DNA of 64,000 nucleotides from Candidatus Gastranaerophilales bacterium (GTDB lineage: Bacteria; Cyanobacteriota; Vampirovibrionia; Gastranaerophilales; Gastranaerophilaceae), in contig CALUYE010000001.1 of the NCBI GenBank assembly GCA_944324945.1, positions 124,001-188,000 of the forward strand. The letters run 5' to 3'. The translations under genes and the position numbers were made by a program. Below are positions 1 through 10,171 of this stretch, one piece after another. How positions within the stretch are numbered: position 1 is the stretch's first letter; each line of letters starts with the position of its first letter. Below the pieces are notes generated by a model. That model saw nothing but the letters and a program-made list of their open reading frames with translations, had not been told where the DNA came from and ran no database searches.

Positions 1-715
1 TTATAGCTTTTGAAATAAGTGCGGTTCTTAAAGGATTATAAACAATATCATAAATAATTGCATTATTTGGAAGTGATTCAACCTGTTTATCATCAAGAGG
101 AGAGTTCTCTTCATCAAAATTTTTCATTCCAAGAGGAGTTGTATTAACAACTATATCAACATCTTCAAGGCTTTCCATCAGGCTTGTTTGAATTGAATTT
201 ATTTCAATTTTATCAAACTTATTTCTTAAAATGTCAACCGTTTCTTTTGAATTAATAACATTTCTTGTATAAAAATCAATCTTTTTAATCCCGAGCTTAT
301 ATAATCCAGCGCAAACCGCTCTTGAAGCTCCGCCTGTTCCGATAATTGCCGCGTGTTTATTTTTTAAATCGTATTGTTTTAATGGTTCCATAAAACCGTC
401 TACATCGGTATTATAGCCTGATAACGACATATCGTCTTCAATTTTTACGGTGTTTACGGCACCTACCATGTTAATATTTTCGTCAAATTTAGCCAAAAAC
501 AATGATACAGGAACTTTATGAGGAATGGTAACATTAAAACCATAGTATTTATTCGCTCTTAAATATTTAATTCTTGAAATTAAATCTTCGCTTTCGGTCG
601 GCAAAAGTTCATAGCTTCCTTCAAGCCCCAATTGTTTAAAAGCGGCATTATATAAAACAGGGCTTAAAGAATGCCCTAAAGGATAGCCTATGAGTGCTAA
701 TTTGTAGTTTGTCAT
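1..715 (-). CDS. aroE: Shikimate dehydrogenase (NADP+), 3' end outside the window
   Basis: Reduces 3-dehydroshikimate to shikimate with NADPH in aromatic amino acid synthesis. The visible 238 codons begin at an ATG (713-715) and have no stop before the left edge, so the C-terminus is missing. Diagnostic motifs are IGYPLGHSLSP near the N-terminus (substrate-binding SxS), NVTIPHK (catalytic Lys), GYNTDVDGF, and the nucleotide-binding loop GTGGASRAV. The start codon overlaps the topA stop as TAATG, so translation is probably coupled to topA upstream. Family assignment is secure; only the end is unknown. Confidence 0.95.
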   Translation of the reverse strand, partial: MTNYKLALIGYPLGHSLSPVLYNAAFKQLGLEGSYELLPTESEDLISRIKYLRANKYYGFNVTIPHKVPVSLFLAKFDENINMVGAVNTVKIEDDMSLSGYNTDVDGFMEPLKQYDLKNKHAAIIGTGGASRAVCAGLYKLGIKKIDFYTRNVINSKETVDILRNKFDKIEINSIQTSLMESLEDVDIVVNTTPLGMKNFDEENSPLDDKQVESLPNNAIIYDIVYNPLRTALISKAI

Positions 716-2991
716 TACTCTTCCATGTCTCTTGAATATTTACAATTTTTATTTGAGCAGGCAATTTTATTGCCTCTTTTTAAATATTTTTTAACAAGTA
801 AACTTCCGCACTGCGGGCATTTTTCCCCTCCGTTAGGTTCTGCCCAGAGTGCAAATGAGCAATCGGGATATTTTGAACAACCCCAGAAAAATGTTCCATA
901 TCTTGATTTTCTTTTAACAAGTTCGCCGTCTCGTCCCGCTTTTTCGCATTCCGGACATTTAACGCCTGATGATTCAACGATTGAAAATCTTTTTTTGCAT
1001 TTATCGTTTAAACACTGGTAATATTTGCCGTAAGGCCCTGTTTTTATTACCATATCGCCGCCACATTTTTCACATTTTTTATCCGTCGGCTCGTCTTTAG
1101 GAATTTCTATTTTATTTCCTTCTCCTTCCATAGGAAGTGCTGTTTTGCATTCAGGGTACCCTGAACAGGCTAAAAATTGTTTGCCGTAGCGTGATAATTT
1201 AACAACCATTTTCCTGCCACAGTTTGGGCAAACTTTATCTGTTTCAACATCAACTCTTTTCATATTTTTTTGAGCTTCATCAAGAGTTTTTGAAAACGGT
1301 TTCCAGAATTCATTTAAAAATTTAACGCTATCTTGCTTGTCCTCTGCAATATCATCAAGACTTGCTTCCATTTGAGCGGTAAATTTATAGTCCATGATTT
1401 TTTCGAAATGTTCGTTTAATTGTTTACAAACCGCTCTTCCTAAAGGAGTCGGTTTCAGGGATTTATTTTCAATTTTTTCAACATAATTTCTCTGTTGAAT
1501 TTTTGTAATAATCGGAGCATAAGTTGAAGGTCTGCCGATTCCGTATTCTTCAAGCTGTTTAACAAGACTTGCTTCCGAATATCTGGATGGAGGCTGGGTG
1601 AAGTGTTGTTCTGAATTTAATTTTTTCAAATCCAAAACATCGCCTTCTTTTAAATCAGGAAATTTTTTTGCTTCTTCAATTTCATCCGATTCGCAATAAA
1701 TTTTTGTAAAACCGTCAAAAACAATTTTAGATGACCCCATTTTGAAAATATAATTATTTGCTTCAATATCAACGGTTAAATTTTTAACTTTAGCATTTGT
1801 CATCTGAGAAGAAACAAATCTGTCCCAGATTAATTTATATAATCTGTATTGTTCACTTGTTAAATATTTTTTAATGCTTTCGGGTGTTTTATCGATATAT
1901 GAAGGACGAATTGCTTCATGCGCATCTTGTGTGTTTTGTTTTTTCTTGGCGTATACGTTAGGAGTTTTAGGGTAATATTCGTCTCCGTAATTTTCTAAAA
2001 TAAAATCACGCGCTGCGCTTTGAGCATCGTCTGAAATTCTTGTCGAATCGGTTCTCATATATGTTATTAAACCAACGGAACCTTCGCCTAAATCAATACC
2101 TTCATAAAGCTTTTGAGCTATCTGCATGGTTTTAGAGACGCCGTAGCCTAATTTTGAGCTTGCTTCTCTTTGAAGGGTTGATGTGATAAAAGGAGCTTGA
2201 GGCTTTCTTGTGCTGTCTCTATGGGTAATTTTTGAAACCGTGTATTTTGCGTCTTTAAGATTTTTTAATACTTCATCGACGTCTTTTTTTGTTTTAAGTT
2301 CTAATTTTTCATCTTTTCCGTTTTTTATTATTCTTGATAATTCCGCCGAAAAATCCATTTTGGATTTATTTAAAATCGCTTCAATTGACCAGTATTCTTT
2401 TGGAATAAAGGCTTCTATTTCATCTTCTCTCTCACATATCATCTTAAGCGCGACAGATTGAACGCGACCTGCCGAGAGTTTATAATTTTTCATTTTTTCC
2501 CATAAAATCGGGCTTATTTTAAAACCTACAAGTTTATCAAGTATCTGCCTTGTTTTTTGGGCTTCAACTTTTAGCATATCAATTTGATGATAATTTGCAA
2601 CCGCATCTTTAATCGCATGGGGCGTAATTTCGTTAAATACTATTCTAAATATCTTATCCTCGGGAAATTTTAGACACTCTTTAACATGCCATGCTATAGC
2701 TTCTCCTTCCCTGTCGGGATCTGATGCAAGATAAATTTTATCTACCGTTTTTGCAATTTTATTCAGTTCGGTTATGATTTTTTTCTTTTCCGGGATTACT
2801 TCAAACACGGGTTTAAAATTATTTTCAATATCAAACCCGAGACCCTTGGAAGCTAAATCTCTGACATGACCCATGGAAGCCTGGATTATAAAGTTATTCC
2901 CTAAAATTTTTCCAATGGTTTTGGATTTTGCCGGAGACTCTACTATAACAAGTGTTTTTTCTTCTTTATTTTTAGTTTTAGTATTTGCCAT
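715..2991 (-). CDS. topA: DNA topoisomerase I (type IA)
   Basis: Relaxes negative supercoils by transient single-strand cleavage. At 758 aa it has the usual order: Toprim domain from residue 12 (TLVIVESPAKSKTI) with the Mg-binding DPDREGE at 91-97, the SAGRVQSVAL region near 173-182, and the catalytic tyrosine in GLITYMRTDSTR (Tyr311). The C-terminus carries four Cys4 zinc-ribbon units after residue about 590 (CPNC...CSGYPEC, CEKCGG...C, CPEC...CSKYPDC, CPQCGS...C), consistent with DNA/RNA polymerase binding tails in bacterial TopA. It lies 9 bases after dprA and overlaps aroE by one base, suggesting a dprA-topA-aroE transcription unit. Confidence 0.97.
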   Translation of the reverse strand: MANTKTKNKEEKTLVIVESPAKSKTIGKILGNNFIIQASMGHVRDLASKGLGFDIENNFKPVFEVIPEKKKIITELNKIAKTVDKIYLASDPDREGEAIAWHVKECLKFPEDKIFRIVFNEITPHAIKDAVANYHQIDMLKVEAQKTRQILDKLVGFKISPILWEKMKNYKLSAGRVQSVALKMICEREDEIEAFIPKEYWSIEAILNKSKMDFSAELSRIIKNGKDEKLELKTKKDVDEVLKNLKDAKYTVSKITHRDSTRKPQAPFITSTLQREASSKLGYGVSKTMQIAQKLYEGIDLGEGSVGLITYMRTDSTRISDDAQSAARDFILENYGDEYYPKTPNVYAKKKQNTQDAHEAIRPSYIDKTPESIKKYLTSEQYRLYKLIWDRFVSSQMTNAKVKNLTVDIEANNYIFKMGSSKIVFDGFTKIYCESDEIEEAKKFPDLKEGDVLDLKKLNSEQHFTQPPSRYSEASLVKQLEEYGIGRPSTYAPIITKIQQRNYVEKIENKSLKPTPLGRAVCKQLNEHFEKIMDYKFTAQMEASLDDIAEDKQDSVKFLNEFWKPFSKTLDEAQKNMKRVDVETDKVCPNCGRKMVVKLSRYGKQFLACSGYPECKTALPMEGEGNKIEIPKDEPTDKKCEKCGGDMVIKTGPYGKYYQCLNDKCKKRFSIVESSGVKCPECEKAGRDGELVKRKSRYGTFFWGCSKYPDCSFALWAEPNGGEKCPQCGSLLVKKYLKRGNKIACSNKNCKYSRDMEE

Positions 2992-3000
2992 TTTTATAAC

Positions 3001-4158
3001 CTAGCCGAGTTTATAATATTTATTATTTGCCTGTTTAATTAAACCTTGTATTTCTAACTCTGTCAATATTACCATAACCGAAGCTACATCGATATTTGTT
3101 TTTTGCATAATTTCGTCAAAAGTTTTTGCTTCAAGTGATAATATATCATAAATTTCTTTTTGATTGTCATTTAAACTATCGCAAGAAGTCTTCTCATCCT
3201 GAGCTTTAATTTCCCAATTAAGAACATTTAGAATATCCTGCGCGCCCGTAGTGATTGAGGCACCGTTTTTAATTAAGTGATATATTCCTTCGGTATTGGG
3301 GTTTAAAATGTTCCCCGGAATACACATAAGCTCTCTATTGTAATCAAGTGTAAGTCTTGCACTGATCATCGCACCCGATTTTAATCTTGCCTCCGCAACC
3401 AGTGTTCCTTTTGACATTCCCACAACAATCCTGTTTCTTTGAGGGAAATTAGAAGGCATCGGTTTTGTCTTAAGCGGATATTCACTCAAAACAACACCTG
3501 ACTTTTGAATTATATCATAAAATAAATTTTTATTTTGTTTCGGATAAATTATATCTAAACCTGAACCTACAACAGCTACTGTTTTAATATCATTTTTAAT
3601 CGCACTTTTGTGCGCCTGGGCATCAATTCCGTATGCAAGCCCCGAAACTATCGTTAAGTTTGTTTTTCTAAAGCAGCTTATAATATTATCAAGAGTAATA
3701 CATGCTTCGCTTGATGCGTTTCTTGAACCTACTATTGCAAGATTGTATTGATTATCCAGTAAATCGATATTTCCTTTATAAAAAAGCGAAAGAGGAAAAT
3801 CGGGAATTTCTTTTAATAAAGGAGGATATTTTTCATCTTCATAAGTTAAAATTTTAACATCTTCATCCAAAAACGCTTTTTTAAAGCATTCGTCAACATC
3901 TGTTATATCGCGCCTTATAATATAATCTTTCGGATAATTTAAATTATATTTTGCACAAACTTCCATCAATTCTTCTTCGCTTATTAAAAAAGCGCGCTTG
4001 ATATCGTAATTAAAATATTCAAAAATTTTTGCTTTCAATAAAGGACGCGCAAAAATATAGCTGAAGGCAGCATAATATTTTAATTTTTCTTGGTTATTCA
4101 ATTCGATTTCAGGCTTGTTTTTTTTCATGTTTTGATTTTTCAATTTGTTTAATTTCAT
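3001..4158 (-). CDS. dprA: DNA processing protein DprA (Smf)
   Basis: Binds incoming single-stranded DNA and loads RecA during natural transformation. The Rossmann core shows IVGSRNAS, VSGLAYGIDAQAH, VAVVGSGLDIIYP, LSEYP and FPQRNRIVVGMSKG, all typical of DprA, followed by a winged-helix tail (TFDEIMQKTNIDVASVM). I place the start at the ATG at 4158 (385 aa) because GGAG sits about 9 bases upstream. An ATG at 4176 lies further up in the same frame but has no ribosome binding site. The gene overlaps the end of the upstream TPR gene by about 50 bases. With comF elsewhere in this window it hints at DNA uptake, though both are also common in non-competent bacteria. Confidence 0.93.
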   Translation of the reverse strand: MKLNKLKNQNMKKNKPEIELNNQEKLKYYAAFSYIFARPLLKAKIFEYFNYDIKRAFLISEEELMEVCAKYNLNYPKDYIIRRDITDVDECFKKAFLDEDVKILTYEDEKYPPLLKEIPDFPLSLFYKGNIDLLDNQYNLAIVGSRNASSEACITLDNIISCFRKTNLTIVSGLAYGIDAQAHKSAIKNDIKTVAVVGSGLDIIYPKQNKNLFYDIIQKSGVVLSEYPLKTKPMPSNFPQRNRIVVGMSKGTLVAEARLKSGAMISARLTLDYNRELMCIPGNILNPNTEGIYHLIKNGASITTGAQDILNVLNWEIKAQDEKTSCDSLNDNQKEIYDILSLEAKTFDEIMQKTNIDVASVMVILTELEIQGLIKQANNKYYKLG

Positions 4159-5056
4159 TTTTAACAGCTCCGACATTAAATGTCAAACTGTCTTTGTGTT
4201 CATAAGCCAATTCAAGAGAATCTTTATAAGAATCAAAATCTTCATTTAATTCAAAAATTTTTGCCATAAGATAATATAAATCCCCGTTTTGAATATCATC
4301 TAAAGCTTTGGTTAATATTTCCGTTGCTTCATCAAGATGCCCCTGTTTAATTAAAATTTGAGCAATTAATTTATAAGCCTCAGCGTCTTTTGGATTTTTT
4401 TCTATTGTCTTTTTAAGCATTAAAACTGCATCATCCATCCTGTTCAATTCCCAGTATATCTGAGCGATATTAAAATAAGCCCAGGAATAATCAGGAGATA
4501 ATTCTAAAACTTTTCTGTACTCTACAAGCGCAAAATCAATCTCGCCCGTTTTTTTATATTCCCCGGCAAGGTAAAAATGGGCAAAATAATCGCTGTAGTT
4601 ATATTCAATTGCTTTTTTAAAACATTTTATTGCGGTTTTATGGTCGTTTGTTTTAGAGTATAAAATACCTATTGAAAAAAAAGCATTTGAATCTTCGTTT
4701 TTATAATAAATTACTTTTTTAAAGCTCTCCATAGCCTTATCTATCTGCCCTTTTATTTCATAAACAAGAGCAAGGTTATACAAAAAGTCAGGATCATCAG
4801 GCTTTATTTCAACAGCTTTTTGATAGGCATAAAGAGCATTATCGTAGTTTTTCAATTTTTCCCAGCAAATCCCTGTATTAAAATATAAATTAGCGTCATT
4901 GGGAAAAATTTTAAGTAAATATTTTATGTGCGAAAGCGCAACTTTCTCAAACCCCAAATCAAGACAGAGCATAATTAACTCTCTTCGCGCCTGAAAATTT
5001 TCAGGGTTTAGTTTTATTGTCGTTTGAAGATTATCAAATCTTTCAATATCATTCAT
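4109..5056 (-). CDS. Tetratricopeptide repeat protein
   Basis: A 315-aa protein made almost wholly of TPR units between residues about 50 and 260. Repeating signatures include NLALVYEIKGQIDKAMESFK, SIGILYSKTNDHKTAIKCF and NIAQIYWELNRMDDAVLML, each ending in a P-x-D/N turn. I count six to seven units. There is no signal peptide or membrane segment, so it should be a cytoplasmic scaffold. It overlaps the preceding unknown gene by 8 bases and dprA at its end, so it belongs to the same co-directional run. The partner is unknown. Confidence 0.85.
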   Translation of the reverse strand: MNDIERFDNLQTTIKLNPENFQARRELIMLCLDLGFEKVALSHIKYLLKIFPNDANLYFNTGICWEKLKNYDNALYAYQKAVEIKPDDPDFLYNLALVYEIKGQIDKAMESFKKVIYYKNEDSNAFFSIGILYSKTNDHKTAIKCFKKAIEYNYSDYFAHFYLAGEYKKTGEIDFALVEYRKVLELSPDYSWAYFNIAQIYWELNRMDDAVLMLKKTIEKNPKDAEAYKLIAQILIKQGHLDEATEILTKALDDIQNGDLYYLMAKIFELNEDFDSYKDSLELAYEHKDSLTFNVGAVKNEIKQIEKSKHEKKQA

Positions 5057-5501
5057 CTTCTTTGTTTAATATTTTATCCAAATCCAAATCAATTACTTTA
5101 CCGTCAAATTCAAGAGTAACTTCTTGTTTTTCTTCTTTCTCAAGTTCGTCTTTATCCTCATCTTGAATAATTTTTTCAATGACAAGCTGTGCCATATCCA
5201 AAGCTACTTTTTTCTTTGTCTCGGGGGTACATTTTTCAAGCATTTGAATAGCGGTTCTAACCGTTGTATCTATATCATACCAGCGTGAATATCCGCGTTG
5301 TATTCTTCCGTCTTCAACCGCTGCCATAATATCTTCAACATTTTCATACTGATTGTCCTGAATATTGTGTTCAATAATCACTTTAATCAAATTTAGGGCA
5401 ACCGCAATCTGTCTTTCATCCGATGAATTTGCCAGTGTGCGCATGGACATGGAAAGCACAGGGTCTTTATCATACCATCTTGAAAAATATTGATTTTCCA
5501 T
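5049..5501 (-). CDS. Unknown protein with an internal duplication (SRWYD repeats)
   Basis: A 150-aa acidic protein of unknown function. Its main feature is a tandem duplication: residues about 6-50 start FSRWYDKDPVLSMSMRTL and residues about 71-115 start YSRWYDIDTTVRTAIQML. Each is followed by a helix of the form A-L-x-x-x-x-x-V-I-E-x-x-I-Q-D. The C-terminal 40 residues are highly acidic. There is no signal peptide, TM segment or cysteine pattern. It overlaps the TPR gene by 8 bases and follows fixX by 16, so it may share their transcript. I do not recognise the family. Confidence 0.75.
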   Translation of the reverse strand: MENQYFSRWYDKDPVLSMSMRTLANSSDERQIAVALNLIKVIIEHNIQDNQYENVEDIMAAVEDGRIQRGYSRWYDIDTTVRTAIQMLEKCTPETKKKVALDMAQLVIEKIIQDEDKDELEKEEKQEVTLEFDGKVIDLDLDKILNKEDE

Positions 5502-5517
5502 TTATTAACTCCTTAGA

Positions 5518-5814
5518 TTAACTATTTTTAAATATTACACCATATCCTGCCTGCGGATATTCCCAGCTTATTGCTTTTTTAGGGCATGCTATTTTACATG
5601 CGCCGCATTCAAGGCAATTTTCATACCTGACTATTATACAACCCGTTTCAGGTTCCAATTCGTATACGTCTGCGGGACATATAAAAGTACAGGTTTTTTC
5701 GCTGCATTTTAAACATTTTTTTTCATCAACTTTCAAATGTGTTTCACTAGCACAATTATACTTGATTGTACTCAATTTGTCTTGTATTGATTTTTTATTA
5801 TCTTTTTTTTCCAT
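5518..5814 (-). CDS. fixX: FixX-like ferredoxin (ETF-quinone oxidoreductase small subunit)
   Basis: A 98-aa ferredoxin-like protein. It has one clear 4Fe-4S motif, CLECGACKIACP, with an N-terminal set CLKCSEKTCTFICP whose spacing fits the FixX family rather than a classic 2[4Fe-4S] ferredoxin, and the FixX-like ending ISWEYPQAGYGVIF. In known systems FixX passes electrons between FixC and ferredoxin or quinone. It starts 3 bases after fixC ends, so the two are an operon. FixA/FixB (the ETF subunits) are not in this window. Confidence 0.87.
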   Translation of the reverse strand: MEKKDNKKSIQDKLSTIKYNCASETHLKVDEKKCLKCSEKTCTFICPADVYELEPETGCIIVRYENCLECGACKIACPKKAISWEYPQAGYGVIFKNS

Positions 5815-5816
5815 AA

Positions 5817-7133
5817 TTATTTACCCGACAACATATCAAAAGCGCATCTTGAAAACGCCTTGATGTCTTTTATAAGTTCACTTAGGCTCCTGTCTTTTAT
5901 AAAATTAAACAGGAATTTTTTAAACTGCGAACTTTTAGAATAACAGTTTGCACTTGTAACAATTTCAAAAAATTCTTTAATTTTATACGGATAATAATAA
6001 GATAAAGAATTTGAACGCGAATATAATTTATGAATTATATTTCTGTATGTATACAAGTCTTTTAAAATAAAAGATTTTGAAAGTTTCTTTTTATAAACAG
6101 ATAAAGTATTAACACTGAAATCGTTATTGTTTAAAGCGCATAAAGCAGCCTCTCCCGCTAATTTGCCGCTTATCAGGGCATAATTTGTTCCTTCAAAATG
6201 AACACTGTTTATAAACCCTGCGGCATCTCCCGCCAATATTGCCCCCGGTACAACAAGCTCGGGCATTTTATTAAAACCTGTCTCGGGAATTAAATGCGCA
6301 CTGTATTCAATTGTTTTACCGCCTTCAATTAAAGGAATAATATCAGGGTGCGATTTAATTTCATCAATTATTTTATTAATATTTAATTTATTTTTGGATA
6401 AATCCGCTAAATTAGCTCCGACACCAAGCATTATTGTATCTTTAAAGGTATATAAAAAACTCATCATAAAAATGTTTTTATATTCTTTAAGCCCCCCGAA
6501 ATACATTTTGCAAACCCCGTTAGAATTATCCTCAGACAAATTGAACCTTGATTCAATTACTTTTTTTTCAAGTTTTATTGTTTCTTTAGCGGATAAAATC
6601 ATATCATAAGGCTTAAAATCATCTCTTAGATTTAATTTTCTTGCCAAAAGCGAATTCACTCCATCGGCAATTATGCTGACAGGAGCATAATATTCTTCAA
6701 GAGAAGTCTTGATTCCCGTAACATACCCGTCTTTTATTATTAAATCTTCGACAAGAGTATTGGGGATATAATATACTCCGTTTTTTTTGGCAATTTCTAC
6801 CATCCATTTTTCAAGATTAAATCTTTTAATTGCATAGGCATGACGCGAAGAAGAATTTTTATAAGTCATATCAAACGAACCGGTATCGTTTAAAAATGAC
6901 CAGGTGTAAGAATTGATTATTCTTTCATAGGGAAGATAATCAACTTCATTACCGAAAACTTCCCTTAACGCGCTATCGTAAACAGCACCGCCATACATAT
7001 TTTTAGAACCCGGATGCTCACCTTTTTCAATAAGCACAACCTTTTTACCCCCTCTTGCAACTTCAAGAGCGGCAGCAATACCGCAAGGTCCCGCGCCTAT
7101 TACTATAACGTCCGAATTGTAATTTATATCCAT
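5817..7133 (-). CDS. fixC: FixC-like FAD-dependent oxidoreductase (ETF-QO family)
   Basis: A flavoprotein of the FixC/electron transfer flavoprotein-quinone oxidoreductase family. N-terminal FAD-binding fold: DVIVIGAGPCGIAAALEVA followed by VVLIEKGEHPGSKNMYGG; mid-protein SIIADGVNSLLAR; C-terminal AILAGDAAGFINSVHFEGTN. I start it at the ATG at 7133 (438 aa); an in-frame TTG at 7169 would add 12 residues but has no ribosome binding site. With fixX directly downstream it probably moves electrons between an ETF and ferredoxin or quinone. No FixA/B neighbours are present, so the donor is unassigned here. Confidence 0.87.
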   Translation of the reverse strand: MDINYNSDVIVIGAGPCGIAAALEVARGGKKVVLIEKGEHPGSKNMYGGAVYDSALREVFGNEVDYLPYERIINSYTWSFLNDTGSFDMTYKNSSSRHAYAIKRFNLEKWMVEIAKKNGVYYIPNTLVEDLIIKDGYVTGIKTSLEEYYAPVSIIADGVNSLLARKLNLRDDFKPYDMILSAKETIKLEKKVIESRFNLSEDNSNGVCKMYFGGLKEYKNIFMMSFLYTFKDTIMLGVGANLADLSKNKLNINKIIDEIKSHPDIIPLIEGGKTIEYSAHLIPETGFNKMPELVVPGAILAGDAAGFINSVHFEGTNYALISGKLAGEAALCALNNNDFSVNTLSVYKKKLSKSFILKDLYTYRNIIHKLYSRSNSLSYYYPYKIKEFFEIVTSANCYSKSSQFKKFLFNFIKDRSLSELIKDIKAFSRCAFDMLSGK

Positions 7134-7260
7134 AATATTAATAATACAAGCTATTTTTTGAAAAAACAATAGAATAAACAGTTATATACAAAATATTCAC
7201 AATAAAAACTCAAATAATTAATTTTTTGTTAATAAAATTAATTATTTTAAAAATAACCTA

Positions 7261-7302
7261 TATGATAGTATGGTAAACATAAAAATTAATCAGTATAGGA
7301 GG
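7261..7302 (+). promoter_or_regulatory. groESL upstream region: possible -10 and strong Shine-Dalgarno
   Basis: A -10-like TATGAT lies at 7261-7266 and a perfect AGGAGG at 7297-7302, 5 bases before the groES ATG. The -35 position holds only a weak TTAATT. I looked for the CIRCE operator (TTAGCACTC-N9-GAGTGCTAA) between 7170 and 7307 and did not find it, so HrcA control is not supported by sequence. Confidence 0.5.
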
Positions 7303-7307
7303 ATATT

Positions 7308-7592
7308 ATGATTAAACCTTTAGCAGACAGAGTGGTTATCAAGGTTATTGACGATGTTCAACAAACATCAGGCGGAATTTTTATTCCCGACAGCGCAAAA
7401 GAAAAACCCCAAAAAGGCGAAGTTGTAGCTGTAGGCTCAGGTAAAACCTTAGACAACGGCGAAAAAGAACCCATGGAAGTAAAAGTGGGTGATATTGTTC
7501 TATTTGCAAAATACGCAGGAACAGACGTTAAAATAGACGATGTTGAATATAAAATTATCTCCATAAAAGATGCTTTGGCAATTTTAGGTTAA
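7308..7592 (+). CDS. groES: Co-chaperonin GroES (Cpn10)
   Basis: The heptameric lid of the GroEL folding chamber. The 94-aa sequence opens [12 protein letters not shown], carries the mobile-loop region [19 protein letters not shown] and the core GEVVAVGSG, and ends in the [13 protein letters not shown] strand. Normal length. It sits 38 bases upstream of groEL in the standard operon and has a very strong AGGAGG ribosome binding site. Confidence 0.98.
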   Translation: MIKPLADRVVIKVIDDVQQTSGGIFIPDSAKEKPQKGEVVAVGSGKTLDNGEKEPMEVKVGDIVLFAKYAGTDVKIDDVEYKIISIKDALAILG

Positions 7593-7609
7593 TAAAAGTA
7601 TTGTAATAG

Positions 7610-9283
<1,674 letters not shown>

Positions 9284-9317
9284 TTTCCAAAACACATTAA
9301 CCCATAAAACCATACAA

Positions 9318-9346
9318 AAAAGGCGCCACCGGGCGCCTTTTGTTTT
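9318..9346. terminator. Rho-independent terminator after groEL
   Basis: GGCGCC (9322-9327), loop ACCG, GGCGCC (9332-9337), flanked by A-run and T-run so it can work on both strands. It separates groEL from the convergent TIM-barrel gene that ends at 9345. Confidence 0.85.
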
Positions 9347-10160
9347 ACAAACTTAAATAATAATCTTTTAGAATTTTTGTGTCGGTTTCGATGTTGGGGC
9401 TTTCGCAGGTTAGGGTGCCTTTTATGTTGAATTTTTTCATTGCGCGGAGTAAGTCTTTATAGTTAAAGTCGCTTTCTTCAAAGATTAAATGATTTTTCTC
9501 GCCCTTATCCGTGTATTTAATTCCTGCAACATGACCGTGGAAATTATTCAGTGCTATGTCGCCTAATTCTTCTCCAAGGTGTTCTAAAATGTGGCAAAAT
9601 TCATCATAGGTATTAAATTTACCGTTTTCTCTTGCATGGATGTGGGCAAAGTCGATACAGGGAAGAATTTGAGAAAAATGTTTTGATAATTCTATTATTT
9701 CGTCCAATTCGCCCCATTGGCTTTTTTTGCCTGTTGTTTCAGGGCGTATCCAGATATTATTGTCTTCTTCTTTTAGAGTATCAATAATTATTTGATGTCT
9801 TTCAATCATTCTTTTCATTAAAGTTTTTTTATCATCCCCGAGATAAAACGCTGCATGGTATGTTATTGAATAGGCTCCTAAATCTTTTCCTGCGCGTGCA
9901 GTATCGAGTACCCTTTTTATGCTTGCGGAAATTTTATCATCTTCTTTTGCATTTAGATTAATATAATAAGGGCCATGGTGAGTTATTATTTTGTCTTTAC
10001 GATTTAGGATGTATTCTTTTGTTTTTTCGCTATAGCGCACGCCATGTACAAATTCAACTTCAAGACCGTCTAGATTTAATTCGTCCAGTTTTTCAAAAGC
10101 GTTTGAGTAATCTTTTGCGCAAGATGGGATTCCTGCTGTTAAAAAATATAATTTGTCCAT
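9345..10160 (-). CDS. Endonuclease IV-like TIM-barrel protein (AP endonuclease family 2)
   Basis: A 271-aa xylose isomerase-like TIM barrel that keeps the metal-ligand pattern of Nfo: HHGPYYINL, TYHAAFY, the Glu of ETTGKKSQWG, CIDFAHIHA (Asp and His), NNFHGHVAG, the His of GEKNH, and a late Glu in CESPN. The DRH triplet of E. coli Nfo is replaced by a GEKNH-type segment, which to my knowledge also occurs in archaeal-type relatives. Likely role: cleavage at abasic sites in base excision repair. A sugar isomerase role is possible but less likely because the full three-metal set appears present. Confidence 0.78.
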   Translation of the reverse strand: MDKLYFLTAGIPSCAKDYSNAFEKLDELNLDGLEVEFVHGVRYSEKTKEYILNRKDKIITHHGPYYINLNAKEDDKISASIKRVLDTARAGKDLGAYSITYHAAFYLGDDKKTLMKRMIERHQIIIDTLKEEDNNIWIRPETTGKKSQWGELDEIIELSKHFSQILPCIDFAHIHARENGKFNTYDEFCHILEHLGEELGDIALNNFHGHVAGIKYTDKGEKNHLIFEESDFNYKDLLRAMKKFNIKGTLTCESPNIETDTKILKDYYLSL

Positions 10161-10171
10161 TTTGTCCTTAC

